Of a stretch of 41,098 bases of DNA, positions 29,347-38,912 are shown one piece after another (the stretch's first letter is position 1; each line of letters starts with the position of its first letter). The position numbers and the translations under genes were made by a program. Below the pieces are notes generated by a model, which was given only the letters and a program-made list of their open reading frames with translations, was not told where the DNA came from and ran no database searches. The stretch comes from Cladosporium sp. IMV 00045 (taxonomy: Eukaryota; Ascomycota; Dothideomycetes; Cladosporiales; Cladosporiaceae), in the NCBI GenBank assembly GCA_001931905.2, contig MSJI02000702.1, positions 1-41,098 of the forward strand, given 5' to 3'.

Positions 29347-31279
29347 ATGGTCTCTAGCTGGAAGAATGCTGTGGCGTTGACGGCCTTCGCGGCTGGCACT
29401 TGGGCTGAGGATGTTCTCTTCAGCGAGCGTTCACTGCAGAAGCGTTACATCGATGCGGGCGGCAACTGGAATCAGAGCTTCTTCCACATCAACGACGTGC
29501 ACGCACATCTTGATGAGTTCAGGAGCTCTGGTACCGATTGTGAAGATCCCTCGCGCGGCTGCTACGGCGGATATGCTAGAGTCTCCACTGTGGTCAACGA
29601 GATCAGGCCTACATTGAACTCGTCGCTGTTTCTCAATGCCGGTGATGAGTTTCAAGGAACGCTCTTCTACTCTTATTACGGAGGCGAGAAGATCGCGGAG
29701 ACGATTAACCAATTGGGCTTCGATGGCATGACTTTGGGCAACCATGAATTCGACGGCGGCGACGACGAACTCGGCGAGTTCCTCGACAACCTCACCTTCC
29801 CCATCATCAGCGCCAACATCAAGTCCGACCACCCGATCCTTAACCGTACAATCCAGCCCTACCACATCTACGAGGAGTTTGAGCTCGCCGTCATTGGCGT
29901 CACGACTGAGACTACTCCCAACATCGCCAGCCCGGGAGAGGGCACGATCTTCACTGATGTTGTCGAGGCGGTGCAGAACGCCATTGATGAGATCAGGGAG
30001 ACGACTAACATCACTCGCATTGCTGCGTTGACCCACATCGGATACGAGCAGGACCAGGAGCTGGCTGAGAGCACCACCGGTCTTTATCTGATCATGGGAG
30101 GCCACTCTCACACTCCACTTGGTACCGGTGAGGACGAGGAGGGCTCTTACCCGACTATTGTCAGGAACCAGGAAGATGAGGAGGTCTTCATCGTCACAGC
30201 ATACCGTGAGTTCATTTTGCGAGAATTGCGTCTCTTGAAACATGAGCTAACTGGCTTTTAGGTTGGGGAGAGTACATTGGTTACATTGATGTGACATATG
30301 ATGCCGAGGGCAAGATTCTGGAATACCACGGTGGCCCCATTCATCTCACCAATGCCACCGAGCAGAACGCCACTCTTCAGGCTCAAATTGAAGAATGGCG
30401 TGGACCGTTCGAGGAGTTTGCCGCAGAAGTTGTGGGCACTACCAACGTCGTTCTCGACCACACAACCTGTCAAGAGCAAGAATGTACGTATCTCATTTAG
30501 AGCCGACATCAACACTTCCTTACTAACCTCTGACAGGCACGCTCGGCGACTTCATGGCCGACGCCATGCTCGAGTACCGCCTGAACAACAGCGACAGCGC
30601 CGACTTCGCCATCATCAACGCGGGCGGCATCCGCGCCACCATCGAGGAAGGCGACATCACCCGCGGCGACGTCCTGAACTCCTTCCCCTTCGGCAATTCA
30701 CTCGTCGAGGTGCAAATCTCCGGTGAAGACCTCTGGTCCGTTTTGGAAGGCATCGTCACGGGCGTCAACGAAATCAACGACGAGCCCATCACCAGCTTCT
30801 TCCAAGTCAGCCGCGGCATTCAAATCGAGTACAACCCGGAGAACAACAATGGCAGCAAGCTCGTCAGCGTTACCATCGGAGACTCTCCTCTTGACCTTGA
30901 GACGGAGTACAACGTCGTCACTCTTGACTTCATCGCCGGTGGCGGTGACAACTTCTTCGCCGAGCCTTTTGACAATGTCATCACCCTCGACACGCAGGAT
31001 GCGATTCTCGTCGCTTACGTGCAGTCTGAGACTCCCGTCGATATTGAGCTTGATGGACGTATCGCTATCGTTGACGGCTCGGCTGGCACGATTGGCAATG
31101 GCAACAGCACGAGCGGTACGAACGGCACGTCTGGTGGCAATGGTACTACGTCCGGTAGCGCGCCTCCCATCGATGAGGACGCACAGGATGCTGCTTCGCA
31201 GAGTGCTGCTTCTCAGACTCCCATGATCGCCAACGCGGTGGCTTTGGGCTTCTTGATCTGCTTATTCGCGATCTTGTAG
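29347..31279 (+). CDS. cell-surface 5'-nucleotidase, probably GPI-anchored (3 exons)
   Basis: Exons are 29347-30205, 30262-30483 and 30537-31279, giving 607 residues; introns of 56 and 53 nt have CTAAC branch sites. It should hydrolyse nucleoside monophosphates (and related phosphoesters) to nucleoside and phosphate outside the cell. A signal peptide ends near Ala20. The metallophosphatase motifs are complete: Asp50-x-His52 (NDVHAH), Gly-Asp100 (NAGDEF), Gly-Asn132-His133-Glu, His230 (ALTHIG) and GGHSH at 251-255. The C-terminal 5'-nucleotidase domain has NAGGIRA, FPFGNSLV and the substrate-stacking region FIAGGGDNFF. A Ser/Gly/Thr-rich linker and a final hydrophobic segment (IANAVALGFLICLFAIL) suggest a GPI anchor. 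The start at 29347 places the signal peptide correctly; an upstream in-frame Met-like codon does not. Convergent with the SANT gene. Confidence 0.9.
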
Positions 31280-31524
31280 AGTGTGGATGTGCAAGCTACG
31301 ACTGAAATAGCGGATAGCTATGAGCTACGAGGAATCTGAATTGGACGCTGTAGAAAGTATTTGGTCTCACCACCATCCCTTTTAGAAACACCTTGGCACT
31401 GATCACCACCCTTTGAATTTTGGCAGAGTGATGTTTGATAGCGCACGCGACACCCTTCTCCCACCTGATCTCGTCTTTCGCCTTCTCAATATGTGTACAA
31501 CACACCACCTGATCTCAAGACAAA

Positions 31525-32430
31525 CTACCTCCCACCCTCCTTCATAGCGCCCAAACTCTCAAACTTGTCCCTCACATCATCCGGATGGACCCTCCTACCC
31601 GTGAGATCGAAGAACCTGGCAGCAACGCGCTGGTAGTTCTGCCGGGAGTCTTTGGCAATGAGCTCGCCGAGGCACTTCAACTCGCCGAAAGAGAACAGGT
31701 CGTCTTCCTGCACCGTGAGCCACTGGTCCATGGTGAAGAGGGTGTCGTCGTTGGTGTTGTTGGCGTCAGCCTTGCCGTTGGATTTCGGCGCAGCGTTGTT
31801 GTCTTGCTTGGTCTTGGAGTCCTTCTTGTCGGCGTTCTTGTCCTTTCCTTCGTTTTTGTTCTTGTTCTTCCCTCCGCCCTGTTCCTTGTTGTTGTTATCG
31901 CCCCCTTTCTGCCCCTCTTTGCCTCCTTTCTCGCCACCGCCCTCTTTCTCGCCACCGCCCTCTTTCTTGCTTTGCTCGTTCCCACCGCCCTGATTGCCAC
32001 CAATCTCCTTCCAGCGATTCCTGAGCAAATGTACTGCCCTGCCCATCTCCCCTGCGATCTCCTTCCACGACTTCCCCTCCCCCTTCATGGTCCTAAGCTT
32101 CTCGTCCTCTTCAGCCGTGAAAGGGACGTCCTGGCCTTTCAGCTGCGCACCAGCACCACCGTTGTCACTTTTCTGCGCGTCGGGGCTTGGGTCGGCAGGT
32201 TTGTCCTCGGCAGGTTTGTCTTCAGTTTTGGCCTTAACTTTATCTTCTTCCTTCGCGGCTTTGGAGGGCGTTTTGTGCGCGACGAGTTTCTTGCTCCCAT
32301 TGCTGCCGCTTTTCACTTCGTAGTAGGTGATTTTGCGACGCACGTTGGGGTCTAGAGGCTTGCCGGTGTCAGCGTCGAGGCGGAAGATTTTGAAGGGTTT
32401 CTGGAAGAAGGGTTTGATGTAGAAAGGCAT
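31525..32430 (-). CDS. SANT/Myb-like domain protein of unknown function
   Basis: A single exon of 301 residues. A Myb/SANT-like helical domain occupies about residues 100-145 (FTAEEDEKLRTMKGEGKSWKEIAGEM..LRNRWKEI), with the usual three regularly spaced Trp/hydrophobic positions (here Phe, Trp, Trp). A long Gly/Lys/Asn/Glu low-complexity linker follows (about 148-222). The C-terminal block (FSFGELKCLGELIAKDSRQN, RVAARFFDLTGRRVHPDDV) appears ordered and probably conserved. DNA or chromatin binding is inferred from the SANT-like domain. An in-frame stop just upstream supports the start at MPFYIK. A separate frame with a good ATG starts farther upstream at 32816. The long plus-strand frame across this gene is an artefact. 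Confidence 0.78.
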   Translation of the reverse strand: MPFYIKPFFQKPFKIFRLDADTGKPLDPNVRRKITYYEVKSGSNGSKKLVAHKTPSKAAKEEDKVKAKTEDKPAEDKPADPSPDAQKSDNGGAGAQLKGQDVPFTAEEDEKLRTMKGEGKSWKEIAGEMGRAVHLLRNRWKEIGGNQGGGNEQSKKEGGGEKEGGGEKGGKEGQKGGDNNNKEQGGGKNKNKNEGKDKNADKKDSKTKQDNNAAPKSNGKADANNTNDDTLFTMDQWLTVQEDDLFSFGELKCLGELIAKDSRQNYQRVAARFFDLTGRRVHPDDVRDKFESLGAMKEGGR

Positions 32431-33447
32431 GTTGGGGGATGGTGAGGAGTGGTGGGAGCGAGGTAAGGTGTGTTGTCACTGGGGTGTGAGCGGTAGTCTT
32501 GGTGTGGTTTGAAGAGGGAACAAAGATAAGGCGTGGAAAGAACTAGATCGAGTGATAGCTTCTTGAGGGCATGTGAAAAGCTGCTCATTGCTCGAGGCGG
32601 TCGTGCCTGCCAAAGCAGGCGGAAACGCAGTAACCATCGTACGAGCGTGCAAATTGCAATAGCAGCGTGTATTACCTTGTCTTCCTTGTCCTTCTTCCTA
32701 CCTTTCAACCATGATGCAGGTAGCAGGGCATCGATCAGCGAGACGTCCGGTAGTTGCTCAGGGAGGTTGTCAGCGTCCACTGCGGCGGCGGCGACGGTGG
32801 TGGCGAGGCGGCCCATTGTTGCTATTGTTGTTTAGTATTGCTGGGGTTGTTGCTCTCCTGGAGCAGAGTTCCTGCTCTTGCTTGCTCTAGCATTGTTGCT
32901 AGGCGACGGTCCCCCACAACTGGCAGGTGAAAGAAGAAAAGTGAAGTGTGAATATTCGTTTAGATTTAAGTTTCTAGTTTAGCTGGCAACTACGTACGAA
33001 GTTTCTGCGCGAGATGGGCAAATGTGCATGCTCGTAGACAGCACAATTCTAATTTAATCTCGTAACAGCCTGACTATATCAGGGCCTCCTGCGAGGCTTG
33101 CAGCCATCGACTGCATTATCTTCCCTTTCAGTGCGTCGTTGTTACGAGTTGACAACTCGGGTTTTGGGCTTGTGGTGTCCAGTTCAGGCGACTCTGATGT
33201 CTCCCCGAACTTATTCGAGTCCCGTCTGGTGACATATGGTTGCGTTTGACGTTGTCCGCATTGGCCGGGTGCCCCTCATTGAGATGAGGGGCTTGGTAGT
33301 GTTGGTAGACGTGACGATAGCGAACTCGTCCATTGGTTTTCGGGCGCTTCGAGGGCCTCTTTGATTGCGTCGCTGTCTCAGACGAAGTGAGCAATCTGAT
33401 GTATCGACCTCGGCGGGATGATGGCTTGGTGTCGCGACGTGAACGGC
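32431..33447. other. upstream region of the SANT gene with a candidate leader exon
   Basis: A 1017-bp region. On the minus strand a frame starting at 32816 encodes about 47 residues (MGRLATTVAAAAVDADNL.., ending GRKKDKEDK) before a GTAATA donor at about 32675. It cannot be joined in frame to the SANT protein, since a TGA lies directly upstream of the SANT start with no AG between them. It may be an upstream open reading frame, a separate short gene or chance. A perfect 9-bp hairpin lies at 33271-33292. The 107-codon frame at 33128-33451 looks random. Confidence 0.4.
33271..33292. repeat. perfect 9-bp hairpin with TGAG loop
   Basis: GCCCCTCAT and ATGAGGGGC are exact reverse complements separated by four bases. 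It lies about 155 bp downstream of the small membrane protein gene (minus strand), so it may fall in that gene's 3' untranslated region. Confidence 0.6.
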
Positions 33448-33867
33448 TCAAGGCGTATCATCACCCTCCGTCTGCTTGGATCTAGATTTCCTGCTCTGCA
33501 ATTCTTTCACAACCACTTGCGAAGGCTTCTCCCTCTCCTGCTCCTTGAACCCCATAACCTGTCCAACCAATCCTCCAGGCTTGGGGACCGGGCATTCCCG
33601 CTTCCTCCTGTCCACGACCGCTTCTTCCGCCATTGAGTCCGCACTTTCACTCTCGGAGACGGCATCGTCTGTAGCCTGCTTTCTCCTTCTCCTCCGCTTC
33701 ACAGGCTGTCCATCAGGTCCTTCAGTGATGATGGTGTCCGCGAATTGCTTCGGATTGACGGGACAAGGGAGTATGTGCGGCGCGCCGACGACGAGGAAGC
33801 AAATGGCGAGAGTCGAAGTAAAAAGAGCGCCCGTCTGGCGAGAGCGAGGGTGAAGGGCGGGCGGCAT
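33448..33867 (-). CDS. small single-span membrane protein, conserved-looking
   Basis: 139 residues from MPPALHPR. A short polar N terminus is followed by one hydrophobic segment at about 13-33 (GALFTSTLAICFLVVGAPHI) with a Cys in it, then LPCPVNPKQFAD, a basic cluster (KRRRRRK), an acidic Ser-rich stretch, and a CPVPKPGGLVGQVMGF block before a charged tail. The two CPV motifs and the order of blocks resemble an uncharacterised fungal protein type that I cannot name; a mitochondrial location is possible but not shown. The frame is open 57 codons farther upstream, but that part reads like leader and would bury the membrane segment. It diverges from PRP46 across 362 bp. Confidence 0.65.
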   Translation of the reverse strand: MPPALHPRSRQTGALFTSTLAICFLVVGAPHILPCPVNPKQFADTIITEGPDGQPVKRRRRRKQATDDAVSESESADSMAEEAVVDRRKRECPVPKPGGLVGQVMGFKEQEREKPSQVVVKELQSRKSRSKQTEGDDTP

Positions 33868-34229
33868 CTTCGACCAACAATGAGTGACTTGGGGAGGACA
33901 AGCAGAGTAGGAGGCCACAGGTAGCGTGCAGGTCGAGGTTCCAGTGCTGTTGTCCAATAATGCCCTGCATATTTGCGGCAAACCTCCGAAGACTTTCCCA
34001 GAAAGGAAGCGAGCATTCACATCGCAAAATCGAGCCATGTGATTCGCTGGCTTTGACTTCGTCCATCAAGCACAAGATAATTCACTGTTTAATCGCGAAT
34101 TATACATCATCACGCTTTCCTCTTTACCTCTTCTCGCTATAATCGCGCGCTGGCTCTCACATACCAAACTGGATCAATCTTGAAGGACACCTGCGTACCT
34201 CATCATCTGGATCAAGCGAAACCACAGCC
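33868..34229. promoter_or_regulatory. divergent promoter between the small membrane protein gene and PRP46
   Basis: This 362-bp region holds both promoters. An A/T-rich stretch lies near 34075-34115. I see no clear TATA box. The PRP46 start has a good context (CACAGCCATGGC). Confidence 0.45.
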
Positions 34230-35747
34230 ATGGCTGCCGTCGCAAACGACGTCGCGCCCGAGCAGGACATCTCACAGGAAATCATTCAAAACGCCAGACT
34301 CGCAGTGAAATCCTCAGCAAAACGCACACGCGAGGTTTTCGCAGCAGACTTTGGACAACCGTCGGCACTGGACAAGCCGCCTCAGCCAGCAGTAGCACCG
34401 CAAGAACCATCGCCAGCAGACAGAGCGCAGCAAGCCAGTGTAGCGGCGCGGATACGGAATGAATACGCGGACGTGAGAGAGCTGCCTGCCGCGCTGGCGC
34501 AGAAGCAGGCAAATGCGCAAGCCGGTCTTGCTGCGAGGAGGAAGAAGCCTAAGACGGAGGAACAGGCGTCGGATCCCAAGATGGTTAAGATGATTGAAGG
34601 TGTGAACTCGAACCAACCTCAAGCGAATGGCGCGCCTTCAACAGCTCTCACCCGTATCAATGGTGCTGCTGGTACTAAGGCGCCCCCGAATGCAAATGGA
34701 CCTACACCTCAACGCGATACGCCAGCTACAAGTCTCGTTCGGAGAGATACTGTCAGACATCAAAAACCGCAGTGGCATGCGCCTTGGAAGCTCTTCCGCG
34801 TTATCTCTGGGCATCTGGGATGGGTTCGCGCTCTTGCGATGGAGCCTGGCAATCAATGGTTCGCTTCAGGCGCCGGAGATCGCACCATCAAAATCTGGGA
34901 CATGGCATCCGGCACGCTCAAAGTCACCCTTACGGGCCACATCAGCACGGTACGCGGGCTCGCCGTGTCCCCACGCCACCCCTACCTCTTCTCCTGCGGC
35001 GAAGACAAGATGGTCAAATGCTGGGACCTGGAAACGAACAAAGTCATCCGGCACTACCACGGCCACCTGAGCGGCGTGTACACGCTCTCGCTTCACCCGA
35101 CCCTCGACGTCCTCTGCACCGGCGGCCGCGACGGCGTCGTGCGCGTCTGGGACATGCGCACGCGCAGCAACATTCACGTCCTGAGCGGCCACAAAGGCAC
35201 CGTCTCCAACATCCAAACGCAAGCGACCGACCCGCAGATCATGTCGAGCTCACTCGACAGCACGATCAGAATGTACGACCTAGCAGCGGGCAAGACGATG
35301 GGGGTGCTGACGCACCACAAGAAAGGCGTGAGAGACCTCACCGTGCACCCGACAGAGTACACGTTCGCGTCCGCGTCGCCCGGGCAGATCAAGCAATGGC
35401 TCTGCCCGCGCGGGGATTTCATGCAGAACTTCGAGGGCCACAACAGCGTGATCAACTCGCTCTCCGTCAACGAGGACAACGTCCTCTTCTCCGGCGGCGA
35501 CAACGGCAGCGTCGCCTTCTGGGACTGGAAGACCGGCCACAGGTTCCAGTACGAGGACTCGATCGCGCAGCCGGGCTCGCTCGATGCCGAAGCGGGTATC
35601 ATGACTTCCACCTTCGATCTGACGGGCATGCGCTTGATTACGGGTGAGGCGGATAAGACGATCAAGGTGTGGAAGCAGGATGAGAACGCGACGGAGGAGA
35701 CGCATCCGTTGGATTGGAGGCCGACGCTGGGGAGGCAGAAGTTTTAG
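34230..35747 (+). CDS. PRP46: Prp46/PRL1-family WD40 splicing factor
   Basis: A single exon of 505 residues. Prp46 (PLRG1 in animals, PRL1 in plants) is a core subunit of the Prp19-associated NineTeen complex, which stabilises the activated spliceosome in the nucleus. Residues 1-185 are Ala/Gln/Pro-rich and poorly ordered. From [18 protein letters not shown] onward there are seven WD40 repeats, with typical GH...WD pairs: [54 protein letters not shown] and DKTIKVWKQ. The end ([14 protein letters not shown]) is normal for the family. The absence of introns and high third-position GC in the propeller explain the long shadow frames on both strands. Confidence 0.94.
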   Translation: MAAVANDVAPEQDISQEIIQNARLAVKSSAKRTREVFAADFGQPSALDKPPQPAVAPQEPSPADRAQQASVAARIRNEYADVRELPAALAQKQANAQAGLAARRKKPKTEEQASDPKMVKMIEGVNSNQPQANGAPSTALTRINGAAGTKAPPNANGPTPQRDTPATSLVRRDTVRHQKPQWHAPWKLFRVISGHLGWVRALAMEPGNQWFASGAGDRTIKIWDMASGTLKVTLTGHISTVRGLAVSPRHPYLFSCGEDKMVKCWDLETNKVIRHYHGHLSGVYTLSLHPTLDVLCTGGRDGVVRVWDMRTRSNIHVLSGHKGTVSNIQTQATDPQIMSSSLDSTIRMYDLAAGKTMGVLTHHKKGVRDLTVHPTEYTFASASPGQIKQWLCPRGDFMQNFEGHNSVINSLSVNEDNVLFSGGDNGSVAFWDWKTGHRFQYEDSIAQPGSLDAEAGIMTSTFDLTGMRLITGEADKTIKVWKQDENATEETHPLDWRPTLGRQKF

Positions 35748-36798
35748 AACGGGAGTGAGGAGGTGTTGGAAAAGCTTCTCTGTAATATTTATTGAATCAA
35801 TGATACCCGAAAGATTGTCTACACGTACATTCACCCACCCGACGCTTCGCAAGGGCGTCTCGCATTTGTTCCCTTGCGGTCTCGTCGAAACTCAATAATC
35901 TCTGATTCGACGATTCCGTATCATGCACCCTCATCCGAGCAGGTCTATGGACTTCTTCATCTGTCAAAACAGGCATGCGATGACTTGATAGATCCGATCC
36001 AATCCAATCCGTCATACCATGAGGGCAACAATCAACGCATGGCCAGAGCGAGAGAGGTACGCGGGTGAATGATGGATTGACTCGCTGAGAGCCTTTGGAT
36101 CAAGCAATATCAGCAAGCCACTCCTACAAGCAACACCTAACCAAGCAAAGACAATATCCTTTGGACTGTCCACTTCGAAAGGAGGGAGGTTGAAAGAGCG
36201 TTTTCATCAAGACATTCAAATATAAATTCTTGTAGAGTAAACAACAAAAACAAGTACAAAGATTCGTCTCTTTCCCCTTTTCCAGCCTGGAAAAAAGCTA
36301 GATAAAACAAAAAGAACAAACACATCCGAAGATCTCCTCTCTCACCTCGAGCACAGCCCTGCATCTTCCTCTCCCTCTTCGGTTCGCTTAAAAAACATCA
36401 TCCTAGTCTTACAAGAGTGGAGTCCCCGCCATGCATCGCACCGTTCACACCCACATGCCGGAGGTAATTTTTGGTTGTTGTTAGTATACATAGAAAGCAG
36501 TCCTTTTTTTGGGTGGAGGAACGAGAAACCTCAACCGCGGGAAGGTGAGAAAAAAAAAACAAGAGCGCCGTATCGTCCATGCCATTCGGGTGAGAGCACG
36601 AAACCAAAAGCAGAAAAGAAAACCTCCCCAAAAGACGCCGTGCAGCCTTCCGCCAAGCTTTTGTTGCGCAGAGCCAGTCGCCTGTCCTTGGAATGTCTTC
36701 AGCGTTGGAGCGAAGGAAACTAGGCCGGCGAGTCGGCTGTGAAAAGGGCGAATTGCTAACCGGGTAAACGGCAGAATTCTCCAAAAGCGAGAAAGCAT
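35748..36798. other. convergent intergenic region PRP46 / TIM44
   Basis: A 1051-bp region between two 3' ends. It contains A-rich plus-strand segments (for example near 36230-36330 and 36549-36559). Frames here are short or run out of TIM44 in another frame. Nothing is supported. Confidence 0.5.
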
Positions 36799-38523
36799 TT
36801 ACATGTAGTCTCTCGCGCTCTTCTGCAGCTCGATGAGCTTCCAGCCACGGGTCTCGGGGTTGGAGACGTCCTCGGGGATCCTGGTCACACCGATGGCGTA
36901 CGTGACCTGCTGGACCTTGTCCTCCATGCCGGCGGCGAGCTGGCCGGTCTTCTTGTTCTTGTACACGTGCACCTCCTGCGTGCGGCACATGAGCACGAAG
37001 ACGGGGATCTCGCCCGGGTCGAGCATGCGCGCGGACAGGATGTCGACGTTGCGGATGTCGAGGATGCGCCCGTCCGACTGCAGCCCGGCCGTCGTGTACT
37101 GGTGCATCAGCGCCGAGTAGACCTGGAACTGCGCGGCGGAGAGCCAGAGCTTGAGGACTTCGACGTCGCCCTTGACGTAGGCCTCGAGCACTTCGGGGAG
37201 GATGTAGGTGCGCATTTCGTTGAGGAAGGGCTCGAGCTGGAAGCTGGGGTCCATTTCGCGGAACTTCTTGATCACCTGGGCCGTCTCGTTTTCGGCGAAG
37301 AAACCGGCGACACGGTCGGAAATGCTGCGGGCTGTACTGATGAGGGGGTTCTCGGATTCATTGTAGACGCTCTTCAGGCCGAAGACGCGCTGCATCATGG
37401 GCGAAGAGTCGCGGAAGTTCTGCCAGGATTGCTTCCAGGCGGCGTCCTTGTGTACGGTGACGTTGGTGCCTGCGTTGGGGTCCTCGTCGAAAACTTCAGG
37501 CTTCTTGAACTCGCCAGATGCCTCACGGCGGGCAAGCTCTTCCTCACGCTTCTTCCTGCGCTCCTCGCGCTCTACCCAACCGCCGTAACGCTGCGAGGAA
37601 CCATCATCGATGGTGTCCTTGACGCTCTTGTAGGCCTCGGTCTCGCGCACAGGCCTGGTGACCTTCTCCATACCAGAGCCAACAGCCGAAGCGCCATAGC
37701 GAACGCCCTTCATGAGACTCGTGTCCCAAGTCCATGCGGCACTCTTGCCAATGGCACCTGCAGTACCCAAGAAGACCTTACCGGTGGTCGACGAAGCGGT
37801 CTCCGCGGCCTTGGTGTATGCCGACTTCGCGCGCTGCACGTTGGGGTTCTGCTGGAAGTCGTGGATGCTGCCGGAAAGCTCCTTGGTTCCCTCATTCCAC
37901 TCCTTGCTGGACTTGAACTCGGTGTTCAGAGTCTCGACGAACACCTGCCAGGGCGTCTTCTCGCCGTGAGGCGGAGGTGCGGTCTCGTCCTTCTTCTTCT
38001 GCTCCTTCTTCTCGTCGTCCTTGCCCTCCTCACCTTCTTCTTGCTCGGCCTCCTTCCTCGCCTTCTCCTCTTTCTCTTCGCGCTCCCATGCTGCCTCGCT
38101 CTCGGCCTTGGCCTTGGCGAAAGCCGCCTCGGCCGCATCGTCTGCCGCAGAGGCCTTCTTCTCAGGCTCGGGCTCGGGCTCGGACTTGGGAGTCTCAGGG
38201 GCCTTCTTACCCTCGGCAGCGGCCTTTTCCTTAGCACGCTGCTCGCGCATCTCCTTGAAAGACACATGCCTCACCGCGCCTGTTGAGGTGGGCTGTATTG
38301 AGGGAGGGAGGAAATGTGAGCGCAGCGCAATTGCGGGGAGGTGGGTGGAGACGCCATTCTGTCGCTGCCGTAAGGATGCCTCGCTGTACTCTCGCAGACC
38401 GGCTGCCGCCCGTCTTGACGCCGCTGTCTTGCCGTGTGAGAAGATGTGCTGAGAAGGCTGCAGGCCTCGAGGAGCGCCGGCTCCAACCCTCGCGGAGAGG
38501 GAGCGCAGCTGGGTTGTGCTCAT
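36799..38523 (-). CDS. TIM44: mitochondrial import inner membrane translocase subunit Tim44
   Basis: 574 residues from MSTTQLRS in one frame. Tim44 tethers mitochondrial Hsp70 to the TIM23 channel on the matrix side and so drives presequence protein import. The N terminus is basic and Ser/Arg-rich, typical of a matrix presequence. A highly charged coiled-coil-like segment spans about 100-195 (Lys/Glu runs). The Hsp70/TIM23-binding region follows (SSKEWNEGTKELSGSIHDF, SAYTKAAETASSTTGKV). The C-terminal Tim44 domain runs from about 370 to the end (NPLISTARSISDRVAGFF, FLNEMRTYILPEVLEAYVKGD, GRILDIRNVDILSARML). The frame is open 80 codons farther upstream, but the chosen Met gives a normal presequence. 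It diverges from MRPS18 across 389 bp. Confidence 0.93.
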   Translation of the reverse strand: MSTTQLRSLSARVGAGAPRGLQPSQHIFSHGKTAASRRAAAGLREYSEASLRQRQNGVSTHLPAIALRSHFLPPSIQPTSTGAVRHVSFKEMREQRAKEKAAAEGKKAPETPKSEPEPEPEKKASAADDAAEAAFAKAKAESEAAWEREEKEEKARKEAEQEEGEEGKDDEKKEQKKKDETAPPPHGEKTPWQVFVETLNTEFKSSKEWNEGTKELSGSIHDFQQNPNVQRAKSAYTKAAETASSTTGKVFLGTAGAIGKSAAWTWDTSLMKGVRYGASAVGSGMEKVTRPVRETEAYKSVKDTIDDGSSQRYGGWVEREERRKKREEELARREASGEFKKPEVFDEDPNAGTNVTVHKDAAWKQSWQNFRDSSPMMQRVFGLKSVYNESENPLISTARSISDRVAGFFAENETAQVIKKFREMDPSFQLEPFLNEMRTYILPEVLEAYVKGDVEVLKLWLSAAQFQVYSALMHQYTTAGLQSDGRILDIRNVDILSARMLDPGEIPVFVLMCRTQEVHVYKNKKTGQLAAGMEDKVQQVTYAIGVTRIPEDVSNPETRGWKLIELQKSARDYM

Positions 38524-38912
38524 GCTATGCTGGGATTGGCGAAGAAGAAAAGATGAGACAGCAGACGACAGCAACGGAGATGGCAGAAATGGATTGAGCA
38601 GGCGCAGGGGGATGTCGTCGCCTTGCGGTCGAACGTGGAGTTGGCAGAGGAAGTCAGTGGTGGTGGCCAACTGATGGTTGATGAGATGCGTCGAAAGAAA
38701 GCTTCCCCGAGTTTCGGCCAAAGACAGCGGAGGGCAGAAGAGAACCCCCGAGAAAGCCCGCAAGTCCAGGGCAAGAGTCGAGATGTACCACCCGTTCTGG
38801 TAAAGTAATTATCACCAATACCCAGAAGAAGCCTCAGTAATTCCCATGCAATAAATCTATACTCGGGCACACCGCCATCCACCACTGCCCACTCAGCCCA
38901 CATCCACCCGCC
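38524..38912. promoter_or_regulatory. divergent promoter TIM44 / MRPS18
   Basis: This 389-bp region lies between two nuclear genes for mitochondrial proteins, so shared control would make sense. No specific element can be named. The TIM44 frame is open through much of it. Confidence 0.45.

Noticed and set aside
29431..30243. 270-codon minus-strand frame
   Set aside because: It is antisense to the 5'-nucleotidase, whose catalytic motifs show the plus strand is coding.
24587..31279. A secondary-metabolite cluster
   Set aside because: There is no polyketide synthase, peptide synthetase, terpene cyclase, transporter or pathway regulator among these genes.
31585..32355. 256-codon hydrophobic plus-strand frame
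   Set aside because: It is antisense to the Lys/Glu/Asn-rich SANT protein, which automatically gives Phe/Leu/Val-rich shadows that imitate membrane proteins.
32352..32674. Read-through of the 32816 frame into the SANT coding region
   Set aside because: The reading past the GTAATA donor overlaps the SANT protein in another frame and shows no conserved-looking sequence.
33128..33451. 107-codon minus-strand frame beside the small membrane protein gene
   Set aside because: It overlaps the end of that gene, is basic and unstructured, and contains the hairpin sequence; likely untranslated region.
36967..38286. 439-codon plus-strand frame
   Set aside because: It is antisense to TIM44 and Leu/Gly/Arg-rich with no domain; GC-rich codon use of TIM44 explains it.
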